Shown: positions 46,735 to 59,195 of the stretch, one piece after another
Layout: each line of letters starts with the position of its first letter
Position numbering within the stretch: position 1 is the first letter of the stretch
Source of the DNA: Myotis daubentonii
Lineage: Eukaryota; Chordata; Mammalia; Chiroptera; Vespertilionidae
DNA length: 64,000 nucleotides
Assembly (NCBI RefSeq): GCF_963259705.1
Contig: NC_081844.1
Coordinates: forward strand, 14,555,715 to 14,619,714
Direction: 5' to 3'
Notes under the pieces: model-generated
Seen by the model: the letters and a program-made list of their open reading frames with translations, nothing else
Told to the model about the DNA's origin: nothing
Database searches by the model: none
Program-made: the position numbers and the translations under genes

Positions 46735-47760
46735 ACTGGAAAAGGGACTTATCCTTGAGTGGGTCTGTCTAGGTTCTGTTTGGGTTCTTGACTTTGTGCA
46801 GGAAATATTTCACAAGAGGAGTCCAGGTGACCATGAGGGAACATTTATTAAAACTGGGGACAGTAAAACAAGAAAGGGCTTAGCATAGAAGAAGCAACAG
46901 GAGAGCCTAGGCTGGGCTTCCCTAGCTCTCTGGGAAGTTAGAGAAAAGGGGGCCTTAGGAACAGGTTCAGGGGACTCACCTGTGATGAGCTGCCACTGCC
47001 CATTGCTTTCTAGTTGCAAGTCTCATGGGGTCCCTTAGAGTTTGGGAGATGCATGCCCATGGGGAAAAGTGGGGGGAAAAGAGGGGAAAGGAATGGTGGG
47101 GGTTGGGTCCTTTGTCTAGAGCAGCGGTTCTCAACCTGTGGGTCGCGACCCCTTTGGGGGTCGAATGACCCTTTCACAGGGGTCGCCTAAGACCATCAGA
47201 AAACACATATATAATTACATATTGTTTTTGTGATTAATCACTATGCTTTAATTATGTTCAATTTGTAACAATGAAAATACATCCTGCATATCAGATACTT
47301 ACATTATGATTCATAACAGTAGCAAAATTACAGTTATGAAGTAGCAACGAAAATAATTTTATGGTTGGGGGTCACCACAACATGAGGAACTATATTAAAG
47401 GAAGGTTGAGAACCACTGGTCTAGAGGCTTTATCTCTTTGTGGAAGGAGGGAATCTTAGAGGGGTTCCTTCGAGGGAGGGTTTTAGTAGAATATTCCTCA
47501 GTTTTCTCAGCATGCTCCTCCAGGGCCATGGTCTTCACTGATTGGTCAGTTTCAGGGCAGGGGGTCACTAGCCATTGCAGCTGGTCCTGGTGTTGCCCAC
47601 CTGGTTTAGCTGCTTTTCTGGGTCTGGAGCTGACATACAACTGAGGCCTAGATGTTGTTTCTAGGGAGGTGACCTTCTGTCTCTGCTGTAAATCGCTGTC
47701 AGTTTGCTCAGCTCTCTGTCTCAGTTTCCCTATTCCACTTGCCCTGGCTTACTAGACTGT
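46735..47760 (-). mobile_element. LTR, family B, copy 2 (minus strand), carrying a SPIN insertion
   Basis: Homologous to 14030-14640 across several blocks (gagcctaggctgggctt, gttgcaagtctcatgggg, ctgattggtcag, ctttt/gggtctggagctgac). Minus-strand polyadenylation signal tttatt at 46843-46848. Inserted in the repeat listed above; the SPIN at 47122-47418 lies inside it. Edges approximate. Confidence 0.65.
47122..47418. mobile_element. SPIN: SPIN non-autonomous hAT transposon
   Basis: Termini cagcggttctcaacctgtgg and aggttgagaaccactg; body ggtcgcgacccctttggggg, cacaggggtcgcctaagacc, and ggggtcaccacaacatgagg. Perfect 8-bp duplication gtctagag (47114-47121, 47419-47426). About a dozen bases that I recall before the 3' terminus seem deleted. 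SPIN elements are known for horizontal transfer among tetrapods. No transposase here. Confidence 0.96.
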
Positions 47761-48399
47761 CTCATTTATATGTGTATTTAATGTGTATTTATGTAAATCT
47801 GTGTGTATCTGTATGATTTATGATGCGGCACAGGCTATGCAATTATGGAAACTGAGACGTCCTTGGATCTGCTGTCTGCAAGCTGGAGCCCCAGGAAAGT
47901 TGGTGGTGTAATTTAGTCTGAGTTTAAAAACCAGAAAGGGGGAGTCGGTGGTGTAAATCCCAGCCCGCTGGCTGGAGAAAATGAGATGAAATGTCACAGC
48001 TCAACAGTGAAGCAGGAGAAAAAAAAAAAAAAGGTGAATTCTTCCTTCCTCCACATTTTGCTCTATTCAGGCCCTCACTGAATTGAATAATTACTTTAAT
48101 GACACCCACCTACATTGGGGATGGCAATCTACTTTAGTGAATTCAACCTTTCAGATGCTAATCTCATCTAGAAATACCCTCACAGACACACTCAGAAATA
48201 ATATTTAATCTGGGCACCCCATGGCCAGTTCAGTTGGTACATCATATTAATCATCACAGATAAATATAAAGTATGTAATAAAATTATTTATCACTTGCTT
48301 TAAGCTGGGTAGCCATATGCATGTATACACACACAGATTATAGTTTAATCTGTGCAATGTTCTTTCTTTAGTTGGTTTCTTGGCTCACTGTCTCACAGC

Positions 48400-48620
48400 A
48401 TTCAGATCTCCACTGATTCTTCCTCAGAGAAGTCCACCCTGATTATCCTAGTTAAAATGCAACTCTACCTCCCTTCTCACTGCTTCACTTTTCTTTAAAG
48501 ACTTCATCTCTGCCTCACTTGAACATAAGCTTATGAATTCAGGTAGATTGCCTGTTTTCTCTCCTGTAATTTTAAAATCTAAAACAATACTTGGGCATTA
48601 AAAGGCCCTCAATCAGTTTT
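48400..48620 (+). mobile_element. L2 LINE 3' end
   Basis: cttcctcagagaagtccacc, acttgaacataagcttatga, aaaaggccctcaatcagttt. Confidence 0.5.
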
Positions 48621-48651
48621 TGGGGGAGAATGAACATGGGAAAAATGACTA

Positions 48652-49380
48652 TCCTACATAATAGGCTAATATGAAAGTAGACCGAATGGCAGAACAACCG
48701 AACAACCAGTCTCTATGACATGTGCTGACCACCAGGGGGCACACACGGAAATGGCAGGCGTCAGCCATGGTGACATGGTGGAGCAGGTGAGAGGGGGTGC
48801 CAGACCAAGGTAGGGCGCTGGTCGCTGTCATCGGGGTGAGCTTTGGTGGTTACTGAAAATTCTTTGCTGCCATGCGCCACGGTCCCGCCCGGCACTCACA
48901 CCTGCTGCCAATGCGGGCCCCGCTCACACCCATTGCAGGCTGGAGCCGCTGCTTGCACTCACTGCCAGTGCCTGGCACCAGCCCTGATCGCTCAGTGCCA
49001 TCAGTGGGTGTGAGTGGCAGCTGCCAGCCCCAATCACCCCTCAGGGCTTCTCCACCTCCCCCTGCTCCTGAGGGGTGATCAGGGCAGCAGCCTCAGCTTG
49101 CATCCATTGATGGCATTGGCCCCGCTCGCACCTGCTGCTGGTGCTGGCCCCAATCGCTTCATGCCGTCAGCAGGTGCAAGTGGATCCGGCGTTGTCAGCA
49201 CATGGGAGCAGCGGCAGCAGGAGTGGGGCTGCCAGCAGACGGGGGACCAGGGGCTGTGGAAGGAGGAGCCAGGCAGGGCCACAGAAGATGTGCCAAGACC
49301 AAGACCCACCCCTGTGCCCACCACAGCCTCCCGGCCCACAGTTCCTTTCATGGTGCATGAATTCATGCACTGGGCCCCTC
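48652..49380 (+). mobile_element. HeliBat Helitron, degenerate 3' end
   Basis: 5' tcctacataataggctaata; hairpin gtgcatgaattcatgcac then tgggcccctc in place of CTCTAG. GC-rich body with several overlapping frames (up to 133 codons) on both strands, typical of cargo without selection for one frame. CTCF-like motif at 48725-48741. Confidence 0.85.
48725..48741 (+). promoter_or_regulatory. CTCF-like motif (single)
   Basis: ctgaccaccagggggca; no inverted partner in this copy. Confidence 0.55.
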
Positions 49381-49984
49381 ATAAAGGAATAAGAAAGAAT
49401 AAAAGCCTCATTTAAAATGGTTGTTTTTTGCTTTAATATAAAATTTAATGTAATATACAATATCAAGTGTTTAATTATATGGAAACAAGTGAGATTATTA
49501 AAAAGAACATTCCTGCCTTTTTCGATTTTCCAATCAGTATGCATTTAACCTGGTTCCAGCTCCACTGTTCACCTGGTGGCATATAACTCAAGTGTATAAT
49601 TTCTTATAAAAATGAGCAGCTTATGTAGGATTGCTTGGCCACTTAAAACCCACTTAGCCTATAGACTGGGACAGATGTCCAGCATCACACGATGGTGACC
49701 AGACATGCACCCTCCTGCTGCATGCCTGCCAGCAGGAGGTGTTTTTAAGTAGAATTATAAAGGAATACAGAAATCAGAAGATAAAATGGAGACTGAAAAG
49801 TAATGATTCAGATTTCCCTAGTTGAAAATGGAATTTCTTAAGGATCCACCTGATTTTGAGATAAAGCTGAAATTTGCATGGCACCTTCTCCCCAGGCAAC
49901 AACTACCAGTGTATTCCCATATTTTCTTTCCCATGTGGCAAAATTTTACCTCAGGACATAATGATGACAAAATAATTGGTGGTG
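49381..49984. other. Unassigned sequence
   Basis: No gene. A 110-codon plus-strand frame (49822-50154) starts here; I do not recognise it and see no promoter or splice context. Confidence 0.35.
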
Positions 49985-50405
49985 ATTCACCTTATCCTGA
50001 ATATATGGCAGCTGTGAAAACCCTGAAACTTGGGGCTTCAGTGCTTCCAGGCAAGAAAGGACACTGTTTTATTAATCCTAGGAAGCCAATACCCAGCGTC
50101 TTCAACATCATGACCCCAGGAAAGCCACAGAAGTGTCCATTTCAGATAGGCTAGCCAAGGCACATGCTGGACAAATGGAGTAAAGCAAGAGAAAGTCCGG
50201 ATGAAAGAGTAATGGGGGCTGGTCTTTCTTAAAGGTATTTGTGCAGGTGTGGGCCCAGCCAATTCTGAAAGAGGAACTTCCATTGGCCTGCCCTGGCCAT
50301 ATACAGTTTGGCCATGATGCCCCATGGTTTAGCCAAAGCCAGGCATGGAGGGAAGCATACTTCCTAACCTTAAAATTAATCTTTCTCCACAATGTATAAC
50401 AGCAC
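49985..50405 (-). mobile_element. Possible LTR-like element (minus strand)
   Basis: The minus strand shows ccaatggaagttcc, a C-rich stretch and gattaataaaacagtgtcct (signal at 50068-50073 on the plus strand) in LTR-like order. No second copy in the window and no clear ends. Confidence 0.3.
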
Positions 50406-50465
50406 TCCATGTTTTATTTTGTTTTTATTATGTGATACTTGGGGAGGGGAATATCCTCAAGGATA

Positions 50466-50672
50466 TTTTTTTTATTGATTTCAGAGAAGAAGGGAGAGGG
50501 GGAGAGAGATAGAATCATCAATGATGAGAGAAAATCGTTAATCTGCTGCCTCCTGCATGCCCCCTACTGGGGACTGAGTCCACAACCTGGGCATGTGCCC
50601 TGACCGGAAATTGAACCATGACCTTCTGGTCCATAGAGCGACCCTCATCCACTGAGCCACACCTGCCTGGCT
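50466..50672 (-). mobile_element. Ves SINE (minus strand)
   Basis: Tail tttttttattgatttcagag, centre tcatcaatgatgagagaaaa, head cactgagccacacctgcctg. Confidence 0.93.
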
Positions 50673-53079
50673 GTTTGTCTTTTATTTTTTTCTCTCATCT
50701 TTGTTTCTTGCAGAATGAAGCCTTTGAAAGTTAGCTGGCAACTGAAATACAAGCCAATGGGGAGTGGTGTGTAGTGAAGCTAAAATAAATTCAATCAATT
50801 GTATACGTACTTGGCACCTACTACATTCAAGACATGTAGTAAATGGAAACTTAGAACAATAGAATAAAGAATTGTAGAAATCATGACTTTTTCTCAATAA
50901 TATATATTTTTGAAATTTATTCCACTGTCTAGAAACAAAATAGTGATGATTAAAAAAAATTTTAAAGCAGTCTTCTTTAAAATTTGCATTCCAGTTTATA
51001 TTAGAGTGACATTAGAGTGACGTTCCAGAAAAAATTAATTATTCTATACAATATTTCTATCTTCTGTCTCCCTTGGATCTGAAAGAGAAGGAAAAGAGAG
51101 ATTGGAGGTCATAGTGAGGTCTAAGGCCAGGACACTGGGGGAGTAGAAGGGGGAGAACTGGAGGCATGGAGAGTTGTGGATGGAGAATGGTTATTGAGGC
51201 GTATGATTTCAGAGGCGATGCAGAATGGGCACAGGCTAGTATTGTCAAATGGGATGGGATGTTCCCCTCCACACACTGAAGACAACACTCATCCACCATA
51301 GCATACAGTGCTGTTGAGGAGGGAAGAGCATTGTAGTCAGATGCCAATACCTTCAACTAATGGAGGAGAATGCCTGAAATCCAGACAATAGAAATGGTCA
51401 GATTGACAAAGGGAAGGGAGAAATTGTTGATGGCATATCCTTGCCTGGGAGATGAGAGAACAGCTGTCTCTACTCAAGAGTTCTAAGAAGATGACATTCT
51501 TAGAAGAAGAACTAAGTTTCAATTAAAATAGAAAATAAAGTAATGGGAAACATCAGGCCATTAAGTGCTCTCCTGGTGAAGTAATATATGATTAAGTTGC
51601 AATGTAGTTTCTACAATATATGTTTCAATTTCCAGTAAAATGAAGTGTATGCTTCAGTTTTTAAATGGAAAAATTAAAATATACATGTGAGAAAGTATTA
51701 AATATGTAATAATAAATAATCTTTATTTTATATATAAAAATTCTATTTTTCCTTTTCTTGATTTGAGAATCCAATATAGAAGTTATATTTTAATAAAATT
51801 TATAATAAGAACTTTAATGAAATACTGACATAAATAAAAGTTTTTTTCCTTGAAAGCACTTCTTTATTATATGCCACTCAAAAATAATTTAATGAATTAG
51901 AAATTCTAAAAAACAGTCAAAAGATTCATGAAATATTGCAAAGGAGGCATGTAAGTTTATACATGCAGTCAAGCTAAGGAAAGTGTTAGGTTTCTATAGA
52001 GACCAGAGATGAAGAAAAGGTTGTTGAAGATGTGGCGATGTTCCTAACACAGATGCAGAGCGATGAGAAGAGTGATGTAGAAGTAAGCACAGAGGTGACA
52101 ACAGTAGGAAGTGGGAAGACAGAGGACTGGAAGGGCTGCATTGTAGATGACACGGTGACAGAGATTCAACGTAAGTTTGGGACCATCTGGACTCGAGATT
52201 TCATGTGTGGAGACTGAGTCTCCCAGGGGACCAGAGGCATCATGAACTCACAGAACGTGACCTGGCCAATAGTCCACAAATTTTGTTTGCTTTGGAATTC
52301 CTACAGAATCTTACTGAGGTGCTATGTTTTGGTGATTCTGAAGAGAGGAACTGGAGGCTGCAGGAAGGGTGAGAAACTATCACACCTACAGGCAGACTTT
52401 GCACAGGTAGTAGAGATAAATTTAAGAATCACCGCTTTCTGGTAAAAATTTGCTGTGCCTGCAGTGACATGGAAATCTGACATCCACATCATGGCCGTAG
52501 AGGGTGCCCGATGGGCAAGAGGCCCTGGCCTCCAAAGAGGATGCCACTGGCCCAGGTTAAATACAGGAGGTTAACAAAAAAAAAAGAAAGAAAGAGAGAT
52601 AAACTTTGAATGCCTCCCAAATATCTATTAAAAAAACAAGGTAAATTTCTTTTTTTAAAGGCATAAATCTACAAGGACAAAGACAATAGACATATATCAC
52701 TCTCCTCGCCCCCCCCCCCTCCCCTGCCCCCAACCAGGAAAAGACTGTATTTTCCTAGACATTCAGTAAGAATGGTTTATAGGAATGCCAGGCACAGCTG
52801 AGGATCAGGTTACAGGGAAGTTTCGATACTGAACAGTGAGACTCGCAGTCCCATCCTCTATTTTGCTCCTGGAATAAAAACAGCCATGCTTATAAGCTTC
52901 CAGCAGAAGATTCAAAGGCCCTTCTGGATCAATGGACCAGCCCAGTGAAACCGCCTGGCACAGTCATCCAACAATGAATCCACCAGTTGATAAGCCTCAC
53001 ACAGAGGTTACCTTTTATGAATTTCATTCTCAAATATTAAATAATGCCCTGGATCACCAGATATATGAGAAAAGCATGA
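50673..53079. other. Unassigned intergenic sequence
   Basis: 51600-51900 is AT-rich; a C-run lies at 52710-52720. A frame at 52032-52217 is followed internally by a donor-like gtaagt, but no acceptor or family features support an exon. Confidence 0.4.
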
Positions 53080-54090
53080 AAAAATGATGGACAGAGACCA
53101 AAAGAAACAAGCAAAAAGGTCCTAAAGGAAAAAGAAGGCAAAAATTGTTTTCATTATCACTAATGTTCTCATAGAGATAAGAAAAGATATTAAATCCACG
53201 AAACAGAACATGATGCTATTTTTAAAAAAGAACATTCCAAGAACAAGGAAAATTCTTGGAAATTAAAAATGTGAAAGTACAAATAAAACACTCAATATAA
53301 GAAAGCTAGCAGAAAAGATTAAACAGAAACAGATTTTTTAAAGGGAAGCTAAAAACTATGAAATTTAGAGAATCAGACTAGTATAGTCTACTTTTAAGAG
53401 TTTGATTCTTTTCCAGAAAGAAAAATTAATATATTATTAATACAAGAGAGTTCACAGAACTACAGTAATGAATTTCCAGATTGAAAGCACCTATCAAAGT
53501 TCAAACATAATAAATATTTTTTTACAAATTCACACCTTGACATTCTATTATGAAATTCTAGAACTCCCAGGGTAAAAAGAAGAACCACTTCTTTACAAGA
53601 GAAAATACAAATCTTATCAAGGGAGGGAAATCACAATGGCAATCACCTTCGCAATGGCAACTCTAGAGGTTATGAGTATGATTCAATTCTTCAAAACTGT
53701 GAGAGAAAATAATTTTTACCTAGACCTCTATACCTAGCCAAAATATCAAACAAAAAACTAAAATATCTGAAGATATTTTCAGATATGCAATGTGTTGGAT
53801 AATTTACCTCCCAAGCTATTGAGCAATGCGCTTTACCAAAAGAAAGAAGTAAACAAGAGAGAAAATAACTCAGAAACCAGAAAATTTGATAGCCCTGGCA
53901 ACAAAGAGAAGACCCTAACTATCTAAAGAGATAAAACTTACCATATACAAAGAATCAAGTATATCTGCCTTTTAAATAGAAATACTTTTTTTAAGAAAAA
54001 GAAATGGAACAGTCTTTAAAATTCTTAGGAAACATAAATTTCAACCTCGAGCTCTTCATTCAACCAAACTATGAATCAAGTGTTAGAGTA
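53080..54090 (+). mobile_element. Old L1/HAL1 ORF1 remnant
   Basis: aaaattcttggaaattaaaa, atgaatttccagattgaaag, tatacctagccaaaatatca, gatattttcagatatgcaat, aatttacctcccaagct follow the order of old L1/HAL1 ORF1. Riddled with stops. Confidence 0.7.
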
Positions 54091-55049
54091 GGTAGAGACT
54101 GGTTTGTGCCCATGCAACATGGCGTGAGATTTTAGAACTATCGCTTCCTCCTGTGGCTGGGGAAGCTGGTTGTTTCTACTAAAGGCATCATCTGGAAATC
54201 ACCTCGACCTGCTACACCATTTGCAAGCAGAGTTTCTACACATGGCACAGGCTATGCACTGCGCAGGGAGGGCGGTAGATGGTGGGACTTACATAAAGCA
54301 TGAGGTCAGTGGTGCTCTCTGGAACTGTTATATTTTGGAACTGGTCATAGCAGGCATGAAGAGATAAGCTTCCAGCAATTTAAGTTTGAAGATTACAAAC
54401 CTGTGAAATGATATTAAGTGTCATATGTTTGGGAGAGAGCCAGACAGCAATCTGCCACTTAATAAATAAGTTCAAGTCTCATAAAAGTAATGCTGCACAG
54501 ATATGCCTGCTATTTCAACATAAATGTGCTGTTCATATATTCCCTTTTTTGTAGTCTATGAATTCTAAATAAATGTAGAAAGAGTATAAGCAAAGACTTT
54601 AGATGATTCAAAGAATTACTCATTCTGGATTATAAAGCATCACCAAACCTGTTGTCTGTAACTCATCATAAAAGTGCAGGCTATACGCTCTGTGCGTGCG
54701 GTGGGGGTGAAAAAGCGAAGTACAATGTGGGAGTTCACTGGACCACGTTTCAGAGGAAACCTCTTTGGGCTTAATGTCTAAATCAGCTAATCTGAAATTT
54801 AAAAACACAAAGCAAAGCACACATGGATTAAAATTCAGAAGAAATGCAAACAAAAATATTTCATCAGAAGACTTCAGAACCTCAACAGGTATCACCAACT
54901 GAATATCAGATACTTAAAGGCCTTGAAACAAGGTAAGAATTTAGAATATGGCAGTTATTTCAAACAGCATTCAAGTAACGCCACGTTGATGCGTTCCTCA
55001 ATTATTTAAATGTATCTTGTGTATTTCACCCTCTCCCTTTTTGTAAATT
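54091..55049. other. Unassigned sequence
   Basis: No gene or named repeat seen. Confidence 0.4.
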
Positions 55050-55320
55050 CTACCTTCACCTGAAGTGTCTCCCCTACCATTCTGATCCTACCCAACCTTC
55101 AGAATCAAGTACAAACGTCAGCGTCTCCACCTAAGGCTTTCTTGACATCACTATCCTTTTGCTCTTATCGCTGCGCTGTGGCACCATTAGTTTGTTACTA
55201 AGTCGCAGCTAATGAAGTAGCAAGTCTTATTTCTTCATTGAGTTTTAAGCTTTGGACATTCTTGTATCCAGACACTCAGTAGATTCTCACCAAGTATTTG
55301 TCTTTATGATAAGACAGAAA
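55050..55320 (+). mobile_element. L2 LINE 3' end
   Basis: ccaccttaaggc-like cctaaggctttcttgacatc, tcttcattgagttttaagct, cactcagtagattctcacca. Confidence 0.5.
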
Positions 55321-55701
55321 AGGAATGTTCCCTTCTTTGCATCAGGGTAAAGAATTTCTTCAATTGGGAGCATGATATATGAACACATATTGAAACAAGA
55401 ATGTCAAAACACCATAACCAGATTTTATATACATTTACATCATCTTTAGACTATAGCATTTTATAACAATATAAAAGGTGTCTGAAGCATGACTACACTC
55501 CTACTTACTACAGAGGCAATATTTGACTCTTCATCATAACAACCTTCTTGTTTTCTGTTATATTATGCTCCCCTGACTTTCCTCCTACCCCTCTAGTTGT
55601 TCCTCTTCTATTTAATTAAGAACACTTTGCCACTTGATCTTGAAATGTGGGCACCCCTTTAGGGTTACTTGTACCCCACACTCTTTTCTAGGTCATCTTT
55701 T

Positions 55702-56117
55702 TTTAAAAAATACATTTTTATTGATTTCAGAGAGGAAGGGAGAGGAAAAGATAGAATCATCAATGATGATGATGATGCACACCTTCTACTGGGAATTGAG
55801 CCTGCAACCTGGGCATGTGCCCTTGACCGGAATTGAACGTGGGACCCTTCAGTCCACAGGCTGACACTCTATCCATTCAGCCAAACCAGCTAGGGCAGTG
55901 GTCGGCAAACTCATTAGTCAACAGAGCCAAATATCAACAGTACAATGATTGAAATTTCTTTTGAGAGCCAAATTTTTTAAACTTAAACTATATAGGTAGA
56001 TACATTGTTACTAACTTAATTAGGGTACTCCTAAGGCTTAGGAAGAGCCACACTCAAGGGGCCAAAGAGCCGCATGTGGCTCGCGAGCCGCAGTTTGCCG
56101 ACCACGGGGCTAGGGCA
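55702..56117 (-). mobile_element. Ves SINE (minus strand), containing a hAT
   Basis: Target duplication ttttctaggtcatctttt at 55684-55701 and 56118-56135. The SINE runs from tacatttttattgatttcag to its head aaccagctagggc, which is cut by the hAT at 55896-56107. Confidence 0.95.
55896..56107. mobile_element. Non-autonomous hAT nested in a Ves SINE
   Basis: Start cagtggtcggcaaactcatt; end cgcagtttgccgaccacgg. 8-bp duplication agctaggg/ggctaggg (55888-55895, 56108-56115, one mismatch). Right end (ggccaaagagccgcatgtgg) matches the element at 17108; the left part is different. Confidence 0.92.
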
Positions 56118-56139
56118 TTTTCTAGGTCATCTTTTATCT

Positions 56140-57615
56140 AAGCCCATGGTCTCAAACACCATAAGAGTTCTAAAGTTTCCATCTACATCCCAGACATCTT
56201 TTCTGAGCTCTAGAATTATATATCCAATTACCTCCTCTATTTGAATGTCTCACAAGCAACTTAATTTAACTAACCCTAAATTGGGCTCAAAATTCATTCT
56301 CCTCCTCAAAATAGAAGAATCTTGGTGAATGGTCTCACCATCGACCCATTACTATAAGCCAAGAACTCTGCAGTTTAACTTGAATTTCTCTATCATTCAA
56401 TCTCTCCCAACCAATCTGTTGTCAGATCCCCTTTTCCATATTTGATCTATTTTCACTCAAATATATGTACCCGTCCATCTCCTCTGCCACCATCCAGTCC
56501 AATCTATTTTCATCTGTTGCCTGAGTCACTACAATAGCTTCATAACTAGTCTCTTTGAAGACAATTTAGCCACCCTTTTGACCCATCCTCCCTGCAACAG
56601 CCAGTAGAATCTTTTTACACAAATATGATATTACTTCCAGGCTGGAAACCTCCCCTTATTTTCTCACCAGATTTAGAATAATATACTGTATATAGTGATG
56701 TTGTGGTGTGCACTGCAATCCTCCCTGTCTGCACCAAGGCACACATTCTGCCAGCTGTGGGCATGTAGCAGCTGATAGCTCTCAAATGAGTCCCACTCCA
56801 AGATTTGCCCTTGAATAAAGACAGCCACTTCAACCAAGATCACACACTCTTTCTCAGGGGAGTTCTCATTCTCAACTGGCCCTAGAGAAAGTATAAAGAC
56901 ACAGCCTCTTACCTAAACTGTGACAACTCTGAAGACACCTCTCAGCTTCCTATTGGATATAATATGTTTCTTAATACTGCATTATAGCCCAACTTCTCTC
57001 TCTGCCTAGTCCTATTTTCTTTACTCATCCATAAGCATTGACCCCTAGAGTACTCACCAATAAACTTCCTGCATCTAACCTGTATCTCAGAGTATGCTTC
57101 TTGGGGAGCCTGGCTTACAAAATATCTTTAACTTTATCTAGAAGGTCCTATATGATCTGACCTCTTCTAACCCTATACCATGCTTCCTCAAGCTCCCTAT
57201 AGACATACCACTGACCTTCTTTCAAGTCCTTGGATATGAGATTTTTCTTCCTGCTTCAGGATCTTAGACTTTACCTGGAATACTTCCAGCTCACTGCTAC
57301 TTCCCATCCCTTCATCACCATCACTTCACCTCTTTGCCTAATTAATTCTCATACTATATTCAAATCTCAACTCCAGCTTAAAGAAGTCTTCCCTTGCCTC
57401 CAAGACCTGCTAGTACCCATCTTATCAGCTATTACAGCCTGCAATACTTTTCTTTCAAAGGCTTTAAAGGAACTATAATGAAATGTTTAATAATTAATTA
57501 TGAAATATTTATCTCCTTTGCTATAACATCAGCTCCACACCTCTCTTGTTTGCTACTATAGTTCTAGCACAGAACTTGGCACAGAGTAGATACTTAAAAA
57601 GTACTAAATCACTAT
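56140..57615 (+). mobile_element. L2 LINE ORF2 C-terminus and 3' end, split by an LTR-like element
   Basis: aaattgggctcaaaattcat, cactacaatagcttcataac, agcttaaagaagtcttccct, tagcacagaacttggcacag. Non-coding. Confidence 0.7.
56688..57118 (+). mobile_element. Probable ancient solo LTR (MaLR/ERVL-like)
   Basis: It interrupts the L2 between tagaataatatac and aatatctttaac. Starts tgtatatagtgatgttgtgg; polyadenylation signal ccaataaacttcc; end agcctggcttacaa. Confidence 0.5.
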
Positions 57616-58896
57616 ATGTAATATGTTCAATGATCAGTGATATCCCTGGAGCTGTAAAGTCCAATTATCTGATCATAACAGAAAATACAAACTAGTAAAG
57701 GGATAAAAAGTAGTCACCAAAGTCCTAATCATATATCTACACAGGAAGGATATGTTTATAGCTTAGCCAAACCCCTTGCTCTTCTTATAGTAAAAGAACC
57801 CATTTTCTTAGCCTTCTAACAAAGAATTCTAAAAGTTACATGAGAAACCACTCTGCAAAATTGCCATCAGCAAAGAAATCCAATAAGAGAAACCTTCATA
57901 GAAATATGTTTGGGACAAAAAGAAGAGGGAATCAGGATATAGTATATGTTAGGAAGGAAATTAACCAAAAATAGGACAAGATCACAGGGGATATTTCAGG
58001 TTGAGGACAATTGAGAAAACTAGGAATAGAGATGCCTAAGTGTGTTGGGGTGATGTGGAAAAAGTATGTGAGCATATGTGATCTACTTTCTGTTTTCATA
58101 ATATGGTGCGTGACCAGCTTGAATGTGGCTCTATCATTTATATTTAGAGTGCAGGCACAGAAGGCAATAATAAATCAGTTAACTATAGCAAGTCTGATCT
58201 TAAAATCTTTCAATCTCTAAACAGGCCAATTTCAGCTTCTTCTAAAATATAGTTCTGCATATTGGAATTAAAGAGAAAGTTGCTTTACGTGGTCAAAGCT
58301 TTCATCCAAGTCTTTACATAGCACAGCTCTAGGCCACACCATGCCCATTACATTCTTTGTGAATTATGTCCCTTGCAGTTGTGCATTGTGGCAACCCTGG
58401 TCTTATAATGTGGTTGAGTAATTCCCATGTAAGTTATCATAATTATATCTTTGGGATTCCTGGATGAGTCAGCAAATCGATGTGTGGTGGTAACTGTTTC
58501 ATCACCTACCCTGCAGTCAAATGAATAACCTTGAGAAGAGCTGGAGTCTGAAGCCAACTTAGGGTGGAAAACCAAAGGGAAATTCTGAATTGATTAAGAA
58601 TAACTCTGTACGTGACAGTACATGTGCAGCAAGTATGAAATGATTCATTAGCAATCAGGAAAGAAAAAGAGTTGTTGGTAAGATTTGGAATGGAACTGTC
58701 AAGACAGTACCGAAGGATGGATGGAGAGAAATGTATGAAACCAGAAGCTTAACGTCCAAAACAGAAACCAGAAATGAGATGATTCCAGAATAAACCTTAG
58801 AGTCAAGGGTAGCAGTTAGGAGTGCAAGAAGTAATGTTGCTAGCACCTGACTTAGGTGCTAGTGGATTTGGGCGCTGTGAGGGCTCAGAGGGGTTG
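57616..58896. other. Unassigned sequence
   Basis: No gene or named repeat seen. Confidence 0.4.
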
Positions 58897-58904
58897 CCTT
58901 AGAG

Positions 58905-59187
58905 CAGTGATTTTCAATCTTTTTTCATCTCATAGCACACATAAACTAATCACTACAATTCTGCAGCATATCAAAAAATAAATTTTTTGTCGAACAACAA
59001 AAAATAGGTATAATTTTGATTTATTTACACTGGATGGCTATTGTTGTGTTGGCTGTTGTCATCTTTTAATTTGACAATCTAAAGGGAAAAAGGTCAGTTC
59101 CCCCCTGACTAAATAGTCAGGAACTTCACTCTTAACAAATTATTGCAGCACACGAGTGTGCCACGGCGCACTGGTTGAAAATCGCTG
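58905..59187. mobile_element. Non-autonomous hAT transposon (OposCharlie-like ends)
   Basis: Termini cagtgattttcaatct / tggttgaaaatcgctg; duplication ccttagag/ccttcgag (58897-58904, 59188-59195, one mismatch). Internal gcagcacacgagtgtgccac at the 3' side. 283 bp, no transposase. The family name is from memory. Confidence 0.88.
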
Positions 59188-59195
59188 CCTTCGAG

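Larger units (their letters stand above)
46684..48265 (+). mobile_element. Ancient interspersed repeat split by an LTR
   Basis: It begins attagccagggttcttgaaag and resumes at tatgcaattatggaaactga near 47836, then gctgtctgcaagctggagcc, aggccctcactgaattgaat, ctaatctcatctagaaatac and gggcaccccatggccagttc. I recall this as one widespread mammalian repeat but cannot name it safely. Confidence 0.6.

Noticed and set aside
48872..49415. Up to 133-codon overlapping frames
   Set aside because: Inside a degenerate HeliBat; several overlapping frames on both strands indicate composition rather than coding.
52032..52217. Exon-like frame with an internal gtaagt
   Set aside because: No acceptor, no recognisable protein family and no second exon.
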